DNA of 64,000 nt from NCBI GenBank assembly GCA_026873275.1, contig JANTUC010000001.1:2790001-2854000 (forward strand), read 5' to 3'. The DNA comes from Pseudopithomyces maydicus (Eukaryota > Ascomycota > Dothideomycetes > Pleosporales > Didymosphaeriaceae). Shown here in pieces: positions 22,834 through 34,226 of the stretch. The notes below the pieces were generated by a model. It saw only the letters and a program-made list of their open reading frames with translations. It searched no databases and was not told the origin of the DNA. Position 1 is the stretch's first letter; each line of letters starts with the position of its first letter. A program made the position numbers and the translations under genes.

Positions 22834-23714
22834 TTTGAGGTATATGAGTCGCGAGTGTGAGTTCTGAATTGCGATGCTTTGGCCCTACATGTTTGACAAA
22901 GGTTTCTAGTATTTATGTATCTTAGGAAAAGAACCGCTGGAAACATGACAAACAGCTGCCCGTAGATGTCTTGGACTTTACCCTTCGGATGTCATTCATT
23001 CATCCCATATGAACACACATGCTCTACAAATTACACAGGAACATGCCTGTTGGTGATCGCTTGGCGAATTTGGGTTATTTTCCGCACATATTTCTCAATC
23101 TATCTGCATCCTTAGTCGATCACATATGACCTAGCCATTACAGGCATAGCGGAGCCATCTTCGATGATTGCACCCCTCATGCAGGAAGTTTTCACGATAG
23201 GCATGGGAAGTAACTCGATATAGTCTATTAACCGTTAAGGTCTATTGAAACATGATCTTTTTTTTACCGCGCGATAAGCCAATCATGGACGATACATCTG
23301 TAGGCACAACGTAATGTAGTAATTCCCTTTTGTATCTCAGTAACTAAAGATTGCCGATGTCGCTGTACCATCTATCACCAACTGTAGATACTGTGCACTA
23401 TTACCATCGAATATCGAACAATTATCTTCTGCTAGATACTAGATACCACTTACTTGTGTGCACTTACCTTGGCATACGTCTGCGCAATGCATAAAGCGAT
23501 AGCTGGCGTTCATAAAGGTCCACCTTACCCAATGAAGTTTACGTTTTCCGTGTCTGACGTAATCAGGATCAGTACCTCCACAACGCACAAGTTCTGGCAT
23601 CAACTCCCTAATTATTAACCGAGAAGAACCATTGAATGACCTGATATTCGTGCAACTCATGTTCCGGCCTCAAAATTCATCAAACAGCTTGGTTCATATC
23701 AGAATCCACGGCGC
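22834..23714. promoter_or_regulatory. Divergent promoter region between GH12 and the Zn2Cys6 regulator
   Basis: 881 bp with no gene; both neighbours are transcribed away from it. A small open frame at 23439-23660 on the minus strand is unsupported. A T9 run lies at about 23259-23267. Confidence 0.45.
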
Positions 23715-25507
23715 ATGATGGTATTTAGAGGCATACGATCTGCGGCATGTGCTGAGTGTCGGATACGGAAAACCAAGGTTAGTGATAGTCTCATTGGAAC
23801 CTGTTTACATATGTACGAGAGGTCATTTGGCATACCATGTTCCGGGAATTGACATATAGTGCATAGTGCGACTTATCACGACCTGCATGCGGCCAATGTA
23901 TCAGGACGAAAAGAGAATGCTCCGGACCCAGAGATTCAAGCGACCGGATTTTCGTTCATGGAATAAGAGCACCCCGCACGAAAAAGTCAAAAAAACAGTC
24001 TCCTGTGCAATCTGAGATAGATGCACCCGTAGAAGCTAGGTGTAGACAAACAGATGTGTCTCCTTTGCCAGGAAAGTCTATTATGTCGAATGGCCTGACA
24101 ACCTATTCTTTGGAAAACTTGGGTATAAGTTGGTTCATGCATACTCGTCACAAACACTACACCCAGTTCGCAATGCAGCATAGTTCCTTTTCCAGCTATC
24201 ATGATCGCCTCGATGATACAGGGATTAACCAGGCCATGGTAACATTGGGTCTTGCCGGATATGCCAAAGAGATGCGGCAACACGAATTCATGGATCTGGC
24301 CGAGATTCACTATATAAAAGCCTTACGCTCAGTGAACCGCCAACTATCCATACCAGAAATCGCAACCAAGGATGGCGTTTTATTCTCAATCATGATGCTG
24401 ATCATGTTCGAAGGCAACACCTGGCGGCGAGAATTGGGAATGAAAAACTTCGTTACCCATTTCGAAGGTCTCATGTCTTTAATATCTCTGTCATTGAGAC
24501 AAGGAAACCTATCAGCTCTTCACAGAAAAACTATAGCGTTTATTCTGCGCATGGTCCTCTTTCTCTGCTGGTATACCCACAAACCACTCCCCTCGGCATT
24601 CTCTGCAGCTGACGAAGTCGCTAAATATGACCTGACGGATATTGAACTTGACTTAAGAAGAGTTGTTGTTGGCATAGTACAATTCCAAAGCTCGGTCAAA
24701 TGGGAAACCACTTCTTATACGGACATCATACAGGATGGCAAGCAAATCAATTCGACCGTACAAGATTTTTTGCGTCAAACTCCATCATCCCGTCGTTGGC
24801 GCGAATATACAGTGGAAGACCACCCAGAACTACTCTATGAAGCCTGCAACCATTGTAAGTTTTGTGTTGTACGCTGCCCAATTCTGAGATCAATAACTTA
24901 TAAGTCAATAGTTTACCCTCCAACGCATGTAGCAATTGCTCACAACTTACTTCGGGTCTCCCAGATACACTGTAACCTAATTATCATCGATGCCTGTCGT
25001 CTTGCACTTGATTCCCCAGCCCACGAAGACAAAACGGAGATATCAAGTCAAATCGCTACGTGTAAAACCACTGTAAAAAGTATTGCGAAAGATATTTGTG
25101 CTTTCATTGCTCAGTTGGCGAATCATTTAGATCGTTGCGAGTTGCAGAATTGCTTGCTGGGGGATCCATGTCATATGGAAGCACCGCATCAGACTACTAC
25201 TACACTGATCGAGCTGAGTCCTTTCCGGGTTTATCATCCGAAGCCTTTCAGGACGCATAAGCCAAATCCAAGAATAGACGGCTCCCGAGCTCCCAAGTTG
25301 GAAACCATTTACCATGCCTTTTGGGTTCTCTTGTGCCTCTCTGAGATCTCCTTTTTGGATGAGTACATGGAACTCTGGATCAAGGGTCAGATTTCTTGGA
25401 TCGAAAAGAACACCGAGTCGGGAGATCTTGAAACACTGCGAGGGATGAGGCACGAGCTTCAGAAGCGTGTTAATATGGGTCTATATAAGATCCCGTCTAA
25501 CGAGTGA
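23715..25507 (+). CDS. Zn2Cys6 fungal transcription factor
   Basis: Nuclear DNA-binding regulator. Three exons: 23715-23777, 23867-24854 and 24912-25507, giving 548 residues. The zinc cluster is split by the first intron: Cys12 and Cys15 (ACAECRIRKTK) in exon 1 and Cys22, 29, 32 and 39 (CDLSRPACGQCIRTKREC) in exon 2, a perfect CX2CX6CX6CX2CX6C. This split settles the 5' end, since the long downstream frame alone would lack the DNA-binding domain. The middle part resembles the fungal-specific transcription factor region 2 (ATKDGVLFSIMMLIMFE, helical). Intron 2 (57 bp, GTAAGT...AATAG) is a multiple of three and free of stops. Two adjacent ATGs (23715, 23718) are equally possible starts. Targets are unknown; it faces the GH12 gene. 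Confidence 0.87.
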
Positions 25508-28031
25508 AGTGCGTTTGGCCGTCGTGTCCTCTCATGACGCGATTTCACAGTAATTTTCGGCATTCCAATTAAAGGGCATTAACATAAAAGAGTGCAAGGA
25601 AAGAAGGCTTGGCTATCGAGAAGTATTCCTCAAGGTCGATCTTCCGTTACTTTTCGATGGCATTTCGATATCACGCGTTGGCGAACTGTGGAAACTCGTA
25701 GGAACAAATGGCTGGAATCGACTGACGGTATTCTCTGCGCCGAACGGGCCATGCTCTTTCTTGGCTTGGGTCGAAATTCGGCGCGATGTACAGATATTGT
25801 TCCACTGTGCGGACCTCCGTTGCGACTGGCCGCCTAAAGTGTCCGAACGGTCTTTTTATCCGGAACAGACTTCAGGGACAGCATTGCCTAGATGGCTACC
25901 TCATCCAGCTTAATGAGGAGCGGAAAGTCTTGTTGACTAGCTACGCAATTGGAATCTTGACACGCAAGACCAACGGAAGACGCACTATCTCATCCTAGTC
26001 GAGAACATACATTGTGTGGGGAAATGTCGGGATTACTTTAAGCACTGTCAAGTGATGGATGAGACCTACGGTCGATCTTGTAACAACCACTCGGAATACG
26101 GCCCGGGGTCTCGGTGGAGGTCCATGCTCCGTTCCCGCTTCAGGGAGTCACAGATTCACCTACCACCAGAAGACCGTGTTCCGCCTCAGTTTATGGGCCA
26201 CCAGACGGTTACCTCTCCGATAATTTATGCTCGTTTCTATTTGGACCCTACCCATACGTTGGGATGTTGGATTGTATCCGAATGATGCAATGACTGATGC
26301 TTGCTCAAGGCCTCGGACTCCTCGTGTCCGCGCAAAAGCTCGTCATGTTGAGGTTGCATAGCAGCCTTGTACGGTCTTTATATGTGAAGATTTTTCAGAC
26401 GATAGATTGACCGTATGGGGGCGGTTGGGACGGAAGATGCGACGGTCGGAGCTGAGATGTAATGCTTCAGAGGCTCCGCAATCTTTCCTCGATCAATCTG
26501 ATTTTCGGACCGCGAATGCTCTGCATTAGAGCAAGATGCATCGCGCTATAGGTGCGGTCCACGTTGTGCGTAGTAGTTGGGTATCACATACCTACATATG
26601 TATGCAGGTAGAGGGGCGAATCGAAGATGGAAAAGGGGCGATGGCTGACAGTGAGTATAAATGAGACTCTCGTGCGATGCGCATGAACAACATGTCGCGA
26701 CAAATCAGAAAATAGGGCCGACGTCTAATTAATGTTTCCAGAACTCGAAACACTCCGATGCGATCTCCGAATCCCTCAGCCGCAGGCAGGTCGCCTTGTG
26801 GCTTTTGCGACGGACTGGTCTGGCCAGACCTTTGCCAAGTCCAGAGGTGGCCATGACTGCCGGTGCGCCCCCGTGCTGCAGACCACGCACTCACTCACTC
26901 CGCAACGGCAGCGCCTCCGGCCGCTGGGTGAATTTTTTCCTTTTCCCTCGCCAGAACAACGGACGTCACACATCACAGCTGTCCATGACCTGTCACTTGT
27001 GTCGCAATGCGCCGCGCGTCTTCCACGCAGACGTCGCCAGTGTTACCCGCTGCTAGCACCGCTGGGGACCACCGTCTGGTGCGTGAAACCACACGTGCGT
27101 GTTTCGGAGCCTCCATCTTTCGGCACGACTGCCAGACCAATGCCTTGTTTATACAAAGCGTGGGTGCGCGTGGGGCGCCTGTGGGATGGCCGTGTTTGGC
27201 AGGCCAAGAGAAAAGTTTTAAATGCCGCCTTGCTGCCTCAGAATGTTTCCCAGTGATGCGGACTTGACCACCGTGATTCGGGCAGTGTTTATGGGGCCGG
27301 CCAGGCAGCGAGAGAACGGGGCGCGGAATGCGTGTTTCGGTGCGGAAGACACGATGCTGACGACAGGTGAGCAACGGAGTGATGGGAAATTTGCGAACAG
27401 CCACAGCAGTGCACGGTATGGTACAATGCGCAAAGCTGAACGGAATAACTTCTGAAGGTGAATTACGGTGGTCACCACATATCTTCACAGCACTGCGCTT
27501 GGCGGCTGGCGGCTGGTGGTTGGCAGATGGCGGATGGCGGCCCAGGCCTGCGTTTCACAAGGCGGTTGACTCACTAAGCTTCAGGTTGGGCCCATAATTA
27601 CTCTCTATCACTGGCAACATTAGTCGGACTCATTTTCTGGCGTCCCTTCTCAGCTATGCACGGGAGGTCTAATTACGCTTACGTAGAGCCGCAACCTGGA
27701 TCATTGGTCTGGAATATCAGCATAGCAGTCATAATCATGAACACGCGGCGGTCGCTGATACTTGGCTCTCCGGTTTCGTTTCTTTCTTACCGTTCATGCA
27801 CGCTTGACAGCTTGTCGTTCTTTTCTGTTTTGCGTTCGCGTTTGCTCATGCTTTATGTTTCTTCGCGTCGCTCTACTCGTTTGCCTTTGACAGTCATCAC
27901 TGACTTTTGTTTCTTTTCTTCTGTGCTGGCCACTTCATTTCGATACCCCGAGGCCAGTCCTCCAATTCGTTCAATACAAAGTCTTGCATTTGCACATTGC
28001 CTTCTTATCTCAGTATCAACCTTGGGACGCC
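25508..28031. other. Long intergenic region, no gene supported
   Basis: About 2.5 kb. At 25.6-26.3 kb there are several medium open frames in different frames on the plus strand (25592-25837, 25786-25998, 26016-26285) that could be a decayed or error-broken gene; no family is recognisable. At 26.7-27.6 kb open frames overlap on both strands with shadow-like composition. Near 27490-27560 GGCGG/TGGCGGATGG-type short repeats occur. The last 250 bases are the promoter and leader of the MFS gene, pyrimidine-rich. Confidence 0.4.
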
Positions 28032-29928
28032 ATGGCAAACCACGGTACAGGGCGCTTCCCCAGCTCCCTCCCTCGTCGACAGAATCGACAAACCATCTGG
28101 CCTACTACTGACCCATTGACATTCGACATGCAAATCAGTGCGCCTTGGGTCTCCCGCTACGATAACTCGGCACCGAACAAGCGATGGACTGGCGCTTTCG
28201 ATCCTGAAGCGCGTGCATCACGCATGAGCTTCCTTGCAGACAACACGCTTCTTCCACGAGCACCACACGCAAACAACCAGCATGAGAACTGGGCGGGTAG
28301 ACAAGGCAGAAACACATGGTTGAAGCCCGTGGACGCGTCAGGGTTGTCAGAAAAAGTATGGAGTGGAGAGTTTGACGTTGAAAGGAGACCGAGCTGGGTG
28401 GGACGCGATTCAGGATCATCAGACGGCGTCACAAACGAAAAACTGTCCAAACTGGATGATCCGTTCTTCGTGCAGTGGGAAGATGGTGATTTGGAGAATC
28501 CCATGAACTTCAGCAAGCTCAAGAAATGGACAAACGCCATGGTACTTGCCTTCTCGTGCTTCATGGTGTCTATCGCCTCGTCTGGTTTCTCACAGGGTAC
28601 TATTCTCCTCCCCAAAATCTACTTATGGGATTACTCACATTGGAGCAGGAACCAGAGACCTGAAGACCGAGTTCAATATCGGTCAGGTGGTCGCCTTGAT
28701 GACTACGTCTGCCTTCGTACTTGGCTTCGCAGTCGGTGCACTCGTCCTATCCCCTCTAAGCGAGGTGTACGGTCGACGCGAACTATACGTTTCGACATTT
28801 GGCGCTTTTGTGTTGCTTACCGGTGGACTCTATTTCTCCACATCCATGACCACGGTCATCGTGCTGCGCTTTCTCGGCGGACTGGCTGGCTCTTTTACCC
28901 AAGCAGTAGCTCCCGCCGTCGTTGCGGACATCTTTGATGCTCAGGAGCGTGGCCTGGTTCTCAGCATTTTCACCCTTGCAGGACTCATGGGACAGAACCT
29001 AGGTCCCATCATTTGTGGCTTCCTCGATGCCTACGCTGGTTGGCGAAGCATTGTCGTTTTCGTCACCGCTTCTTCCTTTCCCACTTGGCTTATCCTTGCT
29101 TTTACATTTCCCGAAACATACGCTCCAGTGCTCCTCCAGCGTCGCGCCAACAAACTTACTCTGCAGACGGGTAAGAAGCACGTGGTCGCGGGTGCAACAC
29201 CCAAGCCCATTACCACACAACTCCGTGTGGGTGCACTGCGTCCATGGATCATGCTCATTTACGAGCCTATCGTGACACTCCTGTCGCTTTTCCTTTCCGT
29301 CGTCCACGGCACGCTCTTTCTTCTTTTCGCCGCCTACCCTATCGTATTCCAACAAGTTCGCGGCTGGCCGCAAGGCGTAGCTTCCCTACCCTTCCTCGCC
29401 CTCGTCATCGGCATAATTCTCTCCCTCTTTTACGTCGCTCTCGTCGACCAGAAACGATACGCCCGAGTCGTAGCCCGAAACAATGGGGTTGCACCACCAG
29501 AAGCTCGTCTGCCTCCCGCTATGCTCGGTGCCGTCATTCTCCCCATCGGCCTGTTTTGGTTCGCCTGGACCAATGACCCTAGCACCTACTGGTTGGTCAG
29601 TGTGAGCGCAGGAGTATTCTTCGGCTTTGGCATGGTCCTCTTATACATGAGTCTCACAAACTATCTTGTTGACTCCTATCTGGCATATTCGGCTTCCGCA
29701 CTTGCTGCCAGTACGGTTTTACGTTCCTGTGCAGGCGCTGCATTCCCGTTATTTACAAACAAACTTTATGATTCCTTGGGGATACACTGGGCATCGAGTA
29801 TTCCTGGTTTCATGGCTCTTGTATTTGTGCCTTGTTTGGTTGCATTCTACAAATATGGACACATCTTGCGCACAAGAACAAGATTTGGGCAAGAGGCTGC
29901 ACAGTTAGCAGCGCAGGCGCAGAAATAG
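28032..29928 (+). CDS. MFS drug/polyamine-type transporter
   Basis: Plasma-membrane proton antiporter of the DHA1 class (multidrug or polyamine group). Two exons, 28032-28596 and 28649-29928, about 614 residues. The 52-bp intron (GTACTA...GAGCAG) joins FSQG to TRDLKTEFNIGQVV, as expected in this family. There is a long hydrophilic N-tail, then DPFFVQWEDGDLENPMNFSKLKKW, the hallmark pre-helix block. LSPLSEVYGRRELYVS (loop 2-3 MFS signature) and PAVVADIFDAQERGLVLSIFTLAGLMGQNLGP follow, with 12 helices overall. The start is uncertain: ATGs at 28032 and 28128 are in frame, and I took the first because it follows a plausible leader. The substrate is not determined. Confidence 0.88.
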
Positions 29929-30202
29929 ACAGTCATATACCATTCAGATTCAGATATTTTGAATAGAATAAGAATTTTAATTTCTTTTGAACAATTAGAT
30001 CGTTCAACCATATTTGGCCGTTTCCAATCATTCTATGCTACTAATTTCCATGCCTTATTTTGGAAGCTTCAAGTCCAAACGCTTGACAGACAACCCAGAA
30101 GAACCACGATTGCTACATGGTCGCAAGTACTACACAAAGCGCAATCGGTTACGCTTAGCCTTTGTTACCATCCTGCATGTGTTTGTGTCCTGAAATCCTG
30201 CT

Positions 30203-32155
30203 CTACCTTCCCCTTCGTTTCGTCTGGTTTGGAAAGAAAGAAGGCCTTGTCCACCCATTTCCATGCCATTTCTCCCCACGATCAAACCACCTCTGTACAT
30301 CTACACTTAACTGGACATCCTTGCTTTGTTCTACAGCCGGATCCTGTAGCCTCCTGATCATATACAGCTGACTTTGAGTCATAGGCATGATGGAATATCC
30401 TGCATCCATGCTTTCCTTTATGGTGCGGCGCAGGAATGCGGTGAATTGTGATTTGTTGGGTATATCGGTGATACCCATCACGGTTAAAAACTTCGGAAAT
30501 GAGTCAATGAGGCCGATGGTACGGATCTTTGATGCCATAGAAGCAGAGACACCAGGAGGCGGTGCACCATGTGTGTCGAACAGCTCATCGCGGAGCTGGA
30601 CGAGAGTCTTGCCTGGCACGCGTGCAGAAGAGCTGAAAAGCTTGAGAAACATTAGTAGGCGGTAAGATGTGCGCGAGCCTTCAAAAGTCTTTTGCAAGCG
30701 ATAGTCTGAGACGGCGCCAGGCTCCAAGTATGCCAGTTCGGCCATGTCGGCGCCTTTGCTATCGAGCATCCAGACCACATTTCGAAGAACAGCTTCTTTG
30801 ATGACAAGAAATATGAGCTCTTGAGTGAGGCCTTGGTTTGAAATGAGAGCTGCAACAAGCAAATGACCAAGGTCAGGGAAAGAGGTCTTCGTGCGAGGTC
30901 CAGTGATGAAGCGATCAACCATGCGGTTGGCGTTGTTTACGACGAGGGGATCCTCGGTCGCAGCACAGAGAAGAAGGTGAAAAAGCGCAAAGTACGACCC
31001 CACGGCTTTCTCTGATGCATGTGATAGCGTGCTTCGCTTGTCTGGTTGATTCCATGAGCGGTCAGCATCACTGGAGAACTGGACGACAATGGTGTTCATC
31101 ATATGATACAAGATAGCCATGCTGTCTCTGTCATTTAGATGTGCGGCTACACGTAGTGATTCCAAAGCATGACTTGCGTTGTGACGTACTAAACGCCAAT
31201 GGCGATGCGAAAGAGGCAGAGGAAGCCACTTCTCGAATGCCACGCCTTGTACAGATTTGCGCACACCAAAGTTGTTGTAGGCTTCGTTAGAGAGCAGATC
31301 GAACTCTGAGCGCAACACAGGCTTCCTGCCACCACTGATGGAAACACCGATACCAAGCTTTGTCTCCATAAAGGACTTCTTCAGACAAAAACACTGCAGC
31401 TCTCGAATGCGGATAAAGTCGTATGAGACCAACAAGTGCTTGATCGTAGGTATGGCATCTGAGAACGAGATGACATCTGAACCTTCCATACAAGCCATGA
31501 GGGTGAGTATCACCTCGTCAGGAAGCTCAAATAGCTTTGAACGCTTGCGCTTTTCATTGGAGCTTCCGGTGTGCTCATTCGCTGCTTGGGTCGCTTTGCC
31601 TTCTGTGGAAATCTTTTGCGTTGTGGAAGGGGTCCAGTCTTCTTTGAACCCACAGCAATGGCATTCGTAACTCCAAGTATCCATATGTTGGTTATCTGAA
31701 TATCTACTGCGATACGTCTGACGAGCTGCTCTCCGCTGTGCTCGGTAGCTCGCAAGATCTATCTTTTCGCCAGCTAGGCCATGGTTTTGTTCGATCATAT
31801 CGCTAAGGAAAAAGCTGAGCAATTGGATAAGAATTCCTTTCAGAGTATAAGCCGGTGTCCACCCTTCGTCGGTGTTGAGAATTGTAGCGCATATGTAGGA
31901 GTGGAAGATATTGGGGTGATCTACGTGACTCTGGATGGTCACGTGAGGCGCAGTCAGAGGGTAATTATTCGGAAACCGGATTTCCAGGTGTAATGGCTTC
32001 TCGTCTGGGGGAGTCAGAATGAGACAAGAGTGTGTGACGTCTTTGTCGTCGACGATTAGGTGCACGTTCGGGTAAGGGTCTTGCTGGACCTCCGCGATGT
32101 CCGCAAGTAGCCGTCGACGCAAAGCAGGAGGCGCCATTGTCGATGAAGCCGCCAT
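30203..32155 (-). CDS. E2-like (UBC-fold) protein with an F-box-like segment
   Basis: Single exon, 650 residues. Residues about 10-125 fit a ubiquitin-conjugating (UBC) fold: RRRLLADIAEVQQDPYPN (helix 1), RFPNNYPLTAPHVTI (the PxxYP-type strand), HPN at 80-82 and the candidate catalytic Cys89 in YICATILN, followed by GWTPAYTLKGILIQLLSFL, matching the E2 W.P...L..IL..I block. A Cys pair, ECHCCGF, lies near 165-171. Residues about 207-260 (KLFELPDEVILTLMACME...) resemble an F-box. The remaining 390 residues contain blocks such as KSFMETKLGIGV and FEKWLPLPLSHRHW, which I cannot assign. A protein combining E2 and F-box-type parts could couple ubiquitin transfer and substrate choice; this is inference. 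It ends just past the MFS gene (convergent). Confidence 0.72.
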   Translation of the reverse strand: MAASSTMAPPALRRRLLADIAEVQQDPYPNVHLIVDDKDVTHSCLILTPPDEKPLHLEIRFPNNYPLTAPHVTIQSHVDHPNIFHSYICATILNTDEGWTPAYTLKGILIQLLSFFLSDMIEQNHGLAGEKIDLASYRAQRRAARQTYRSRYSDNQHMDTWSYECHCCGFKEDWTPSTTQKISTEGKATQAANEHTGSSNEKRKRSKLFELPDEVILTLMACMEGSDVISFSDAIPTIKHLLVSYDFIRIRELQCFCLKKSFMETKLGIGVSISGGRKPVLRSEFDLLSNEAYNNFGVRKSVQGVAFEKWLPLPLSHRHWRLVRHNASHALESLRVAAHLNDRDSMAILYHMMNTIVVQFSSDADRSWNQPDKRSTLSHASEKAVGSYFALFHLLLCAATEDPLVVNNANRMVDRFITGPRTKTSFPDLGHLLVAALISNQGLTQELIFLVIKEAVLRNVVWMLDSKGADMAELAYLEPGAVSDYRLQKTFEGSRTSYRLLMFLKLFSSSARVPGKTLVQLRDELFDTHGAPPPGVSASMASKIRTIGLIDSFPKFLTVMGITDIPNKSQFTAFLRRTIKESMDAGYSIMPMTQSQLYMIRRLQDPAVEQSKDVQLSVDVQRWFDRGEKWHGNGWTRPSFFPNQTKRRGR

Positions 32156-32776
32156 GATTGGATATCGTGTGTTGGTTGTAAAGTTGCGATCGGAGAATCG
32201 GTATTTCTACCAGGTTCACGATGGTGTTGGAAAGAGTGGCGCGCGCATGGCCTTTATAGCCGCTTCTCTTTCGCGACCAAATCTAGGCAACTACTTAGCC
32301 ACCCATATAGCGTTTACGATGCGCCTTTCCAACAAACAAAAAGTGAGTCCACTTACCAATTCAGGCGAGAGTCCAAAAATCAGCCAGAAGAGAATTTCCT
32401 TATCAGGCTTGAATGTGGCTTGGCTCGCCCTTTTCAGCTATGACAAGGGCGGCGCACGACATTCCCACTGACCTGCCTATCACACGAGGATATCAAACGG
32501 GAGCCTTGAAATAGGTTTGGTCATACAAAATAATAGAGTTTCCCTTGTATCACAACCATTCTCATTTCAGGCTCACTTGTCATAGTTATCACCAAGTCTC
32601 AGCTGCAGATGGATTGTTTGTTTATGGCAAAGTTGCTGATATTATAGTTATGTATGTCTAAGAACCTGAATTCCCATCAAGCGGGAAAAAAACCGAAACG
32701 CCTCGCACATGCACCCATCCTGTCTACCCCAAAAAATCGCCCCCCATCGTATCTAATTCATATCGAACATGCCAAC
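32156..32776. other. Intergenic region, no gene supported
   Basis: 621 bp between the E2-like gene start and the 3' end of the duplicated secreted protein, both on the minus strand. It should contain the E2-like promoter. A 124-codon frame at 32097-32471 on the opposite strand lacks support. Confidence 0.5.
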
Positions 32777-33556
32777 TTAGATGCTAAGAATTGGATCCGC
32801 CTTGAATGCCGGGTCGCAAATAATCTTGCTCACCTGAGTGCGCTCAGGGATCTTGAAGTTCCAGGCGCCCTTGCCAGCATCAGAGAAAGTCTTGTCGACA
32901 TTTTCCCCGCGCTTTGCGACAATAACCTTTCCTTCCTTGTCTTCGATCTGGCAGCGAAGCGTAGCCTTCACAGCACTTGGAGCCTGGACCTCGATGGCGG
33001 AAAATACGGTGCTGGGTTTGATGGCCTCTTCGTCGCGCTTTGTGGCGTCCAGCTCAAAGGCTACACCCGTCTCTGTTGCCTGGTCGCTCAAGACCACGCG
33101 AACAACCTTGTCTGCAGCGTCTTCGCCGATTGTACCGGCGTTGCCGCCGCTACCATCACCCTTCTTGAAAGTTGGATCGCAAATGATGCTCTCGACCTCG
33201 CTGTCTTCCAGGAAGGCCCACTCGCCCTTTCCAGCATCAGCGAAGGTCTGGTCGATGTTGTTCTCTCCACGACGGGCTTTGATGGGTTGTCCGCCAGGTG
33301 CGATAAGCTTGCAGCGGATGTCCTTGTTCTTGACATTCTTGCCGACCAAAATGTTCACAGTTTTGAAAGGTCCCTTGACGCTCGGGGGTTGCTCCTGGCG
33401 CTGGTCCTGGAGGAAACCAGTACGGGAGCCGAGGGCCTTGTCGGCATTGGAAAGCGACACGATGATCTCGAGGTCGGTGGTGTATTGCCAGGCGCCAGGG
33501 TAAGCCACGACGACAGAGCTGGCGGCAGACAGAAGAAGGGCAAGAGAGGAACGCAT
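32777..33556 (-). CDS. Secreted protein made of two copies of a ~100-residue domain
   Basis: I do not recognise the family. The start at 33556 gives a signal peptide (SSLALLLSAASSVVVAYP). An upstream in-frame ATG at 33739 would bury it. The mature protein (259 residues in total) is an internal duplication. Copy 1 runs at about 28-130 and copy 2 at about 149-251. Each copy starts with a hydrophobic strand (LEIIVSLSN / VVRVVLSDQ), then (I/L)RC, RGENxxDxTF(A/S)DAGKGxWxF, and ends IICDPxF. Each copy has exactly two cysteines (82 and 126; 202 and 247) in equivalent places, suggesting one disulfide per domain. There is no catalytic motif. Small size, a signal peptide and paired cysteines are effector-like features, but a structural or wall role is equally possible. 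Confidence 0.8.
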   Translation of the reverse strand: MRSSLALLLSAASSVVVAYPGAWQYTTDLEIIVSLSNADKALGSRTGFLQDQRQEQPPSVKGPFKTVNILVGKNVKNKDIRCKLIAPGGQPIKARRGENNIDQTFADAGKGEWAFLEDSEVESIICDPTFKKGDGSGGNAGTIGEDAADKVVRVVLSDQATETGVAFELDATKRDEEAIKPSTVFSAIEVQAPSAVKATLRCQIEDKEGKVIVAKRGENVDKTFSDAGKGAWNFKIPERTQVSKIICDPAFKADPILSI

Positions 33557-34226
33557 TGTTGTCGATGTTATTGAGGTGGATATCGGTTCGAGTGGTAGTA
33601 TTAGATGACTATCAAGAGTAGGCAATGTAGATAGATGTGTTGGAGAATGTGCAGTAGTGATCGGAAGCTGGTGATGTGGTGTTGTGTATTCTGGTTCACC
33701 TTCGATGATCAGTATCTTATACTTGGTCCATCTCGCCACAGGTCCTCACCCCGTCGTGCTCCAGCTCGAATGTCGACGGCACAGCCTCCGGTAACATCTT
33801 TCCCGTGCTATACGAATCCTCTTGGAACTTCATCATCATCAGGTTCGACCGCCAGCTACACTTTTACAAATCATTCGGGCGACCTTTTTCGCCTAGTTCT
33901 CTGCTTCTGGCCAGCGGCGAGCCTCGATAGCTCGGATTTGCCCATCCATGAGGCTGAAGATGGTTAATGTGGAAATAAAGGTGTTCTGTTGGTGCTGACG
34001 ACAGCAAACATCTAAAGAAGTTGACCAATGATACCGCGAGCAAGAGTTCAGCCTCACAGTGTCGGTGCGGGCTTGGCTATCCGATGGCTTCTTGGCCGTC
34101 AGCGTTGGTGATCAGGTTTATATTTGCAGTTGGCGTGAAAATAGGACATATTACAAAGAATGATGTTCTGTGGTGTGAAGTCGCGGATCCCATTCAGCGA
34201 CCACACTAAATCTCCGTGGCCGGGCC
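33557..34226. other. Intergenic region, promoter of the duplicated secreted protein
   Basis: 670 bp, no gene seen. Sequence 33560-33760 upstream of the secreted-protein ATG is the expected promoter and leader. Open frames on the plus strand here are short and unsupported. Confidence 0.5.

Noticed and set aside
32654..33574. 306-codon frame on the plus strand
   Set aside because: It is the antisense shadow of the duplicated secreted protein, whose own strand has a signal peptide and conserved repeats.
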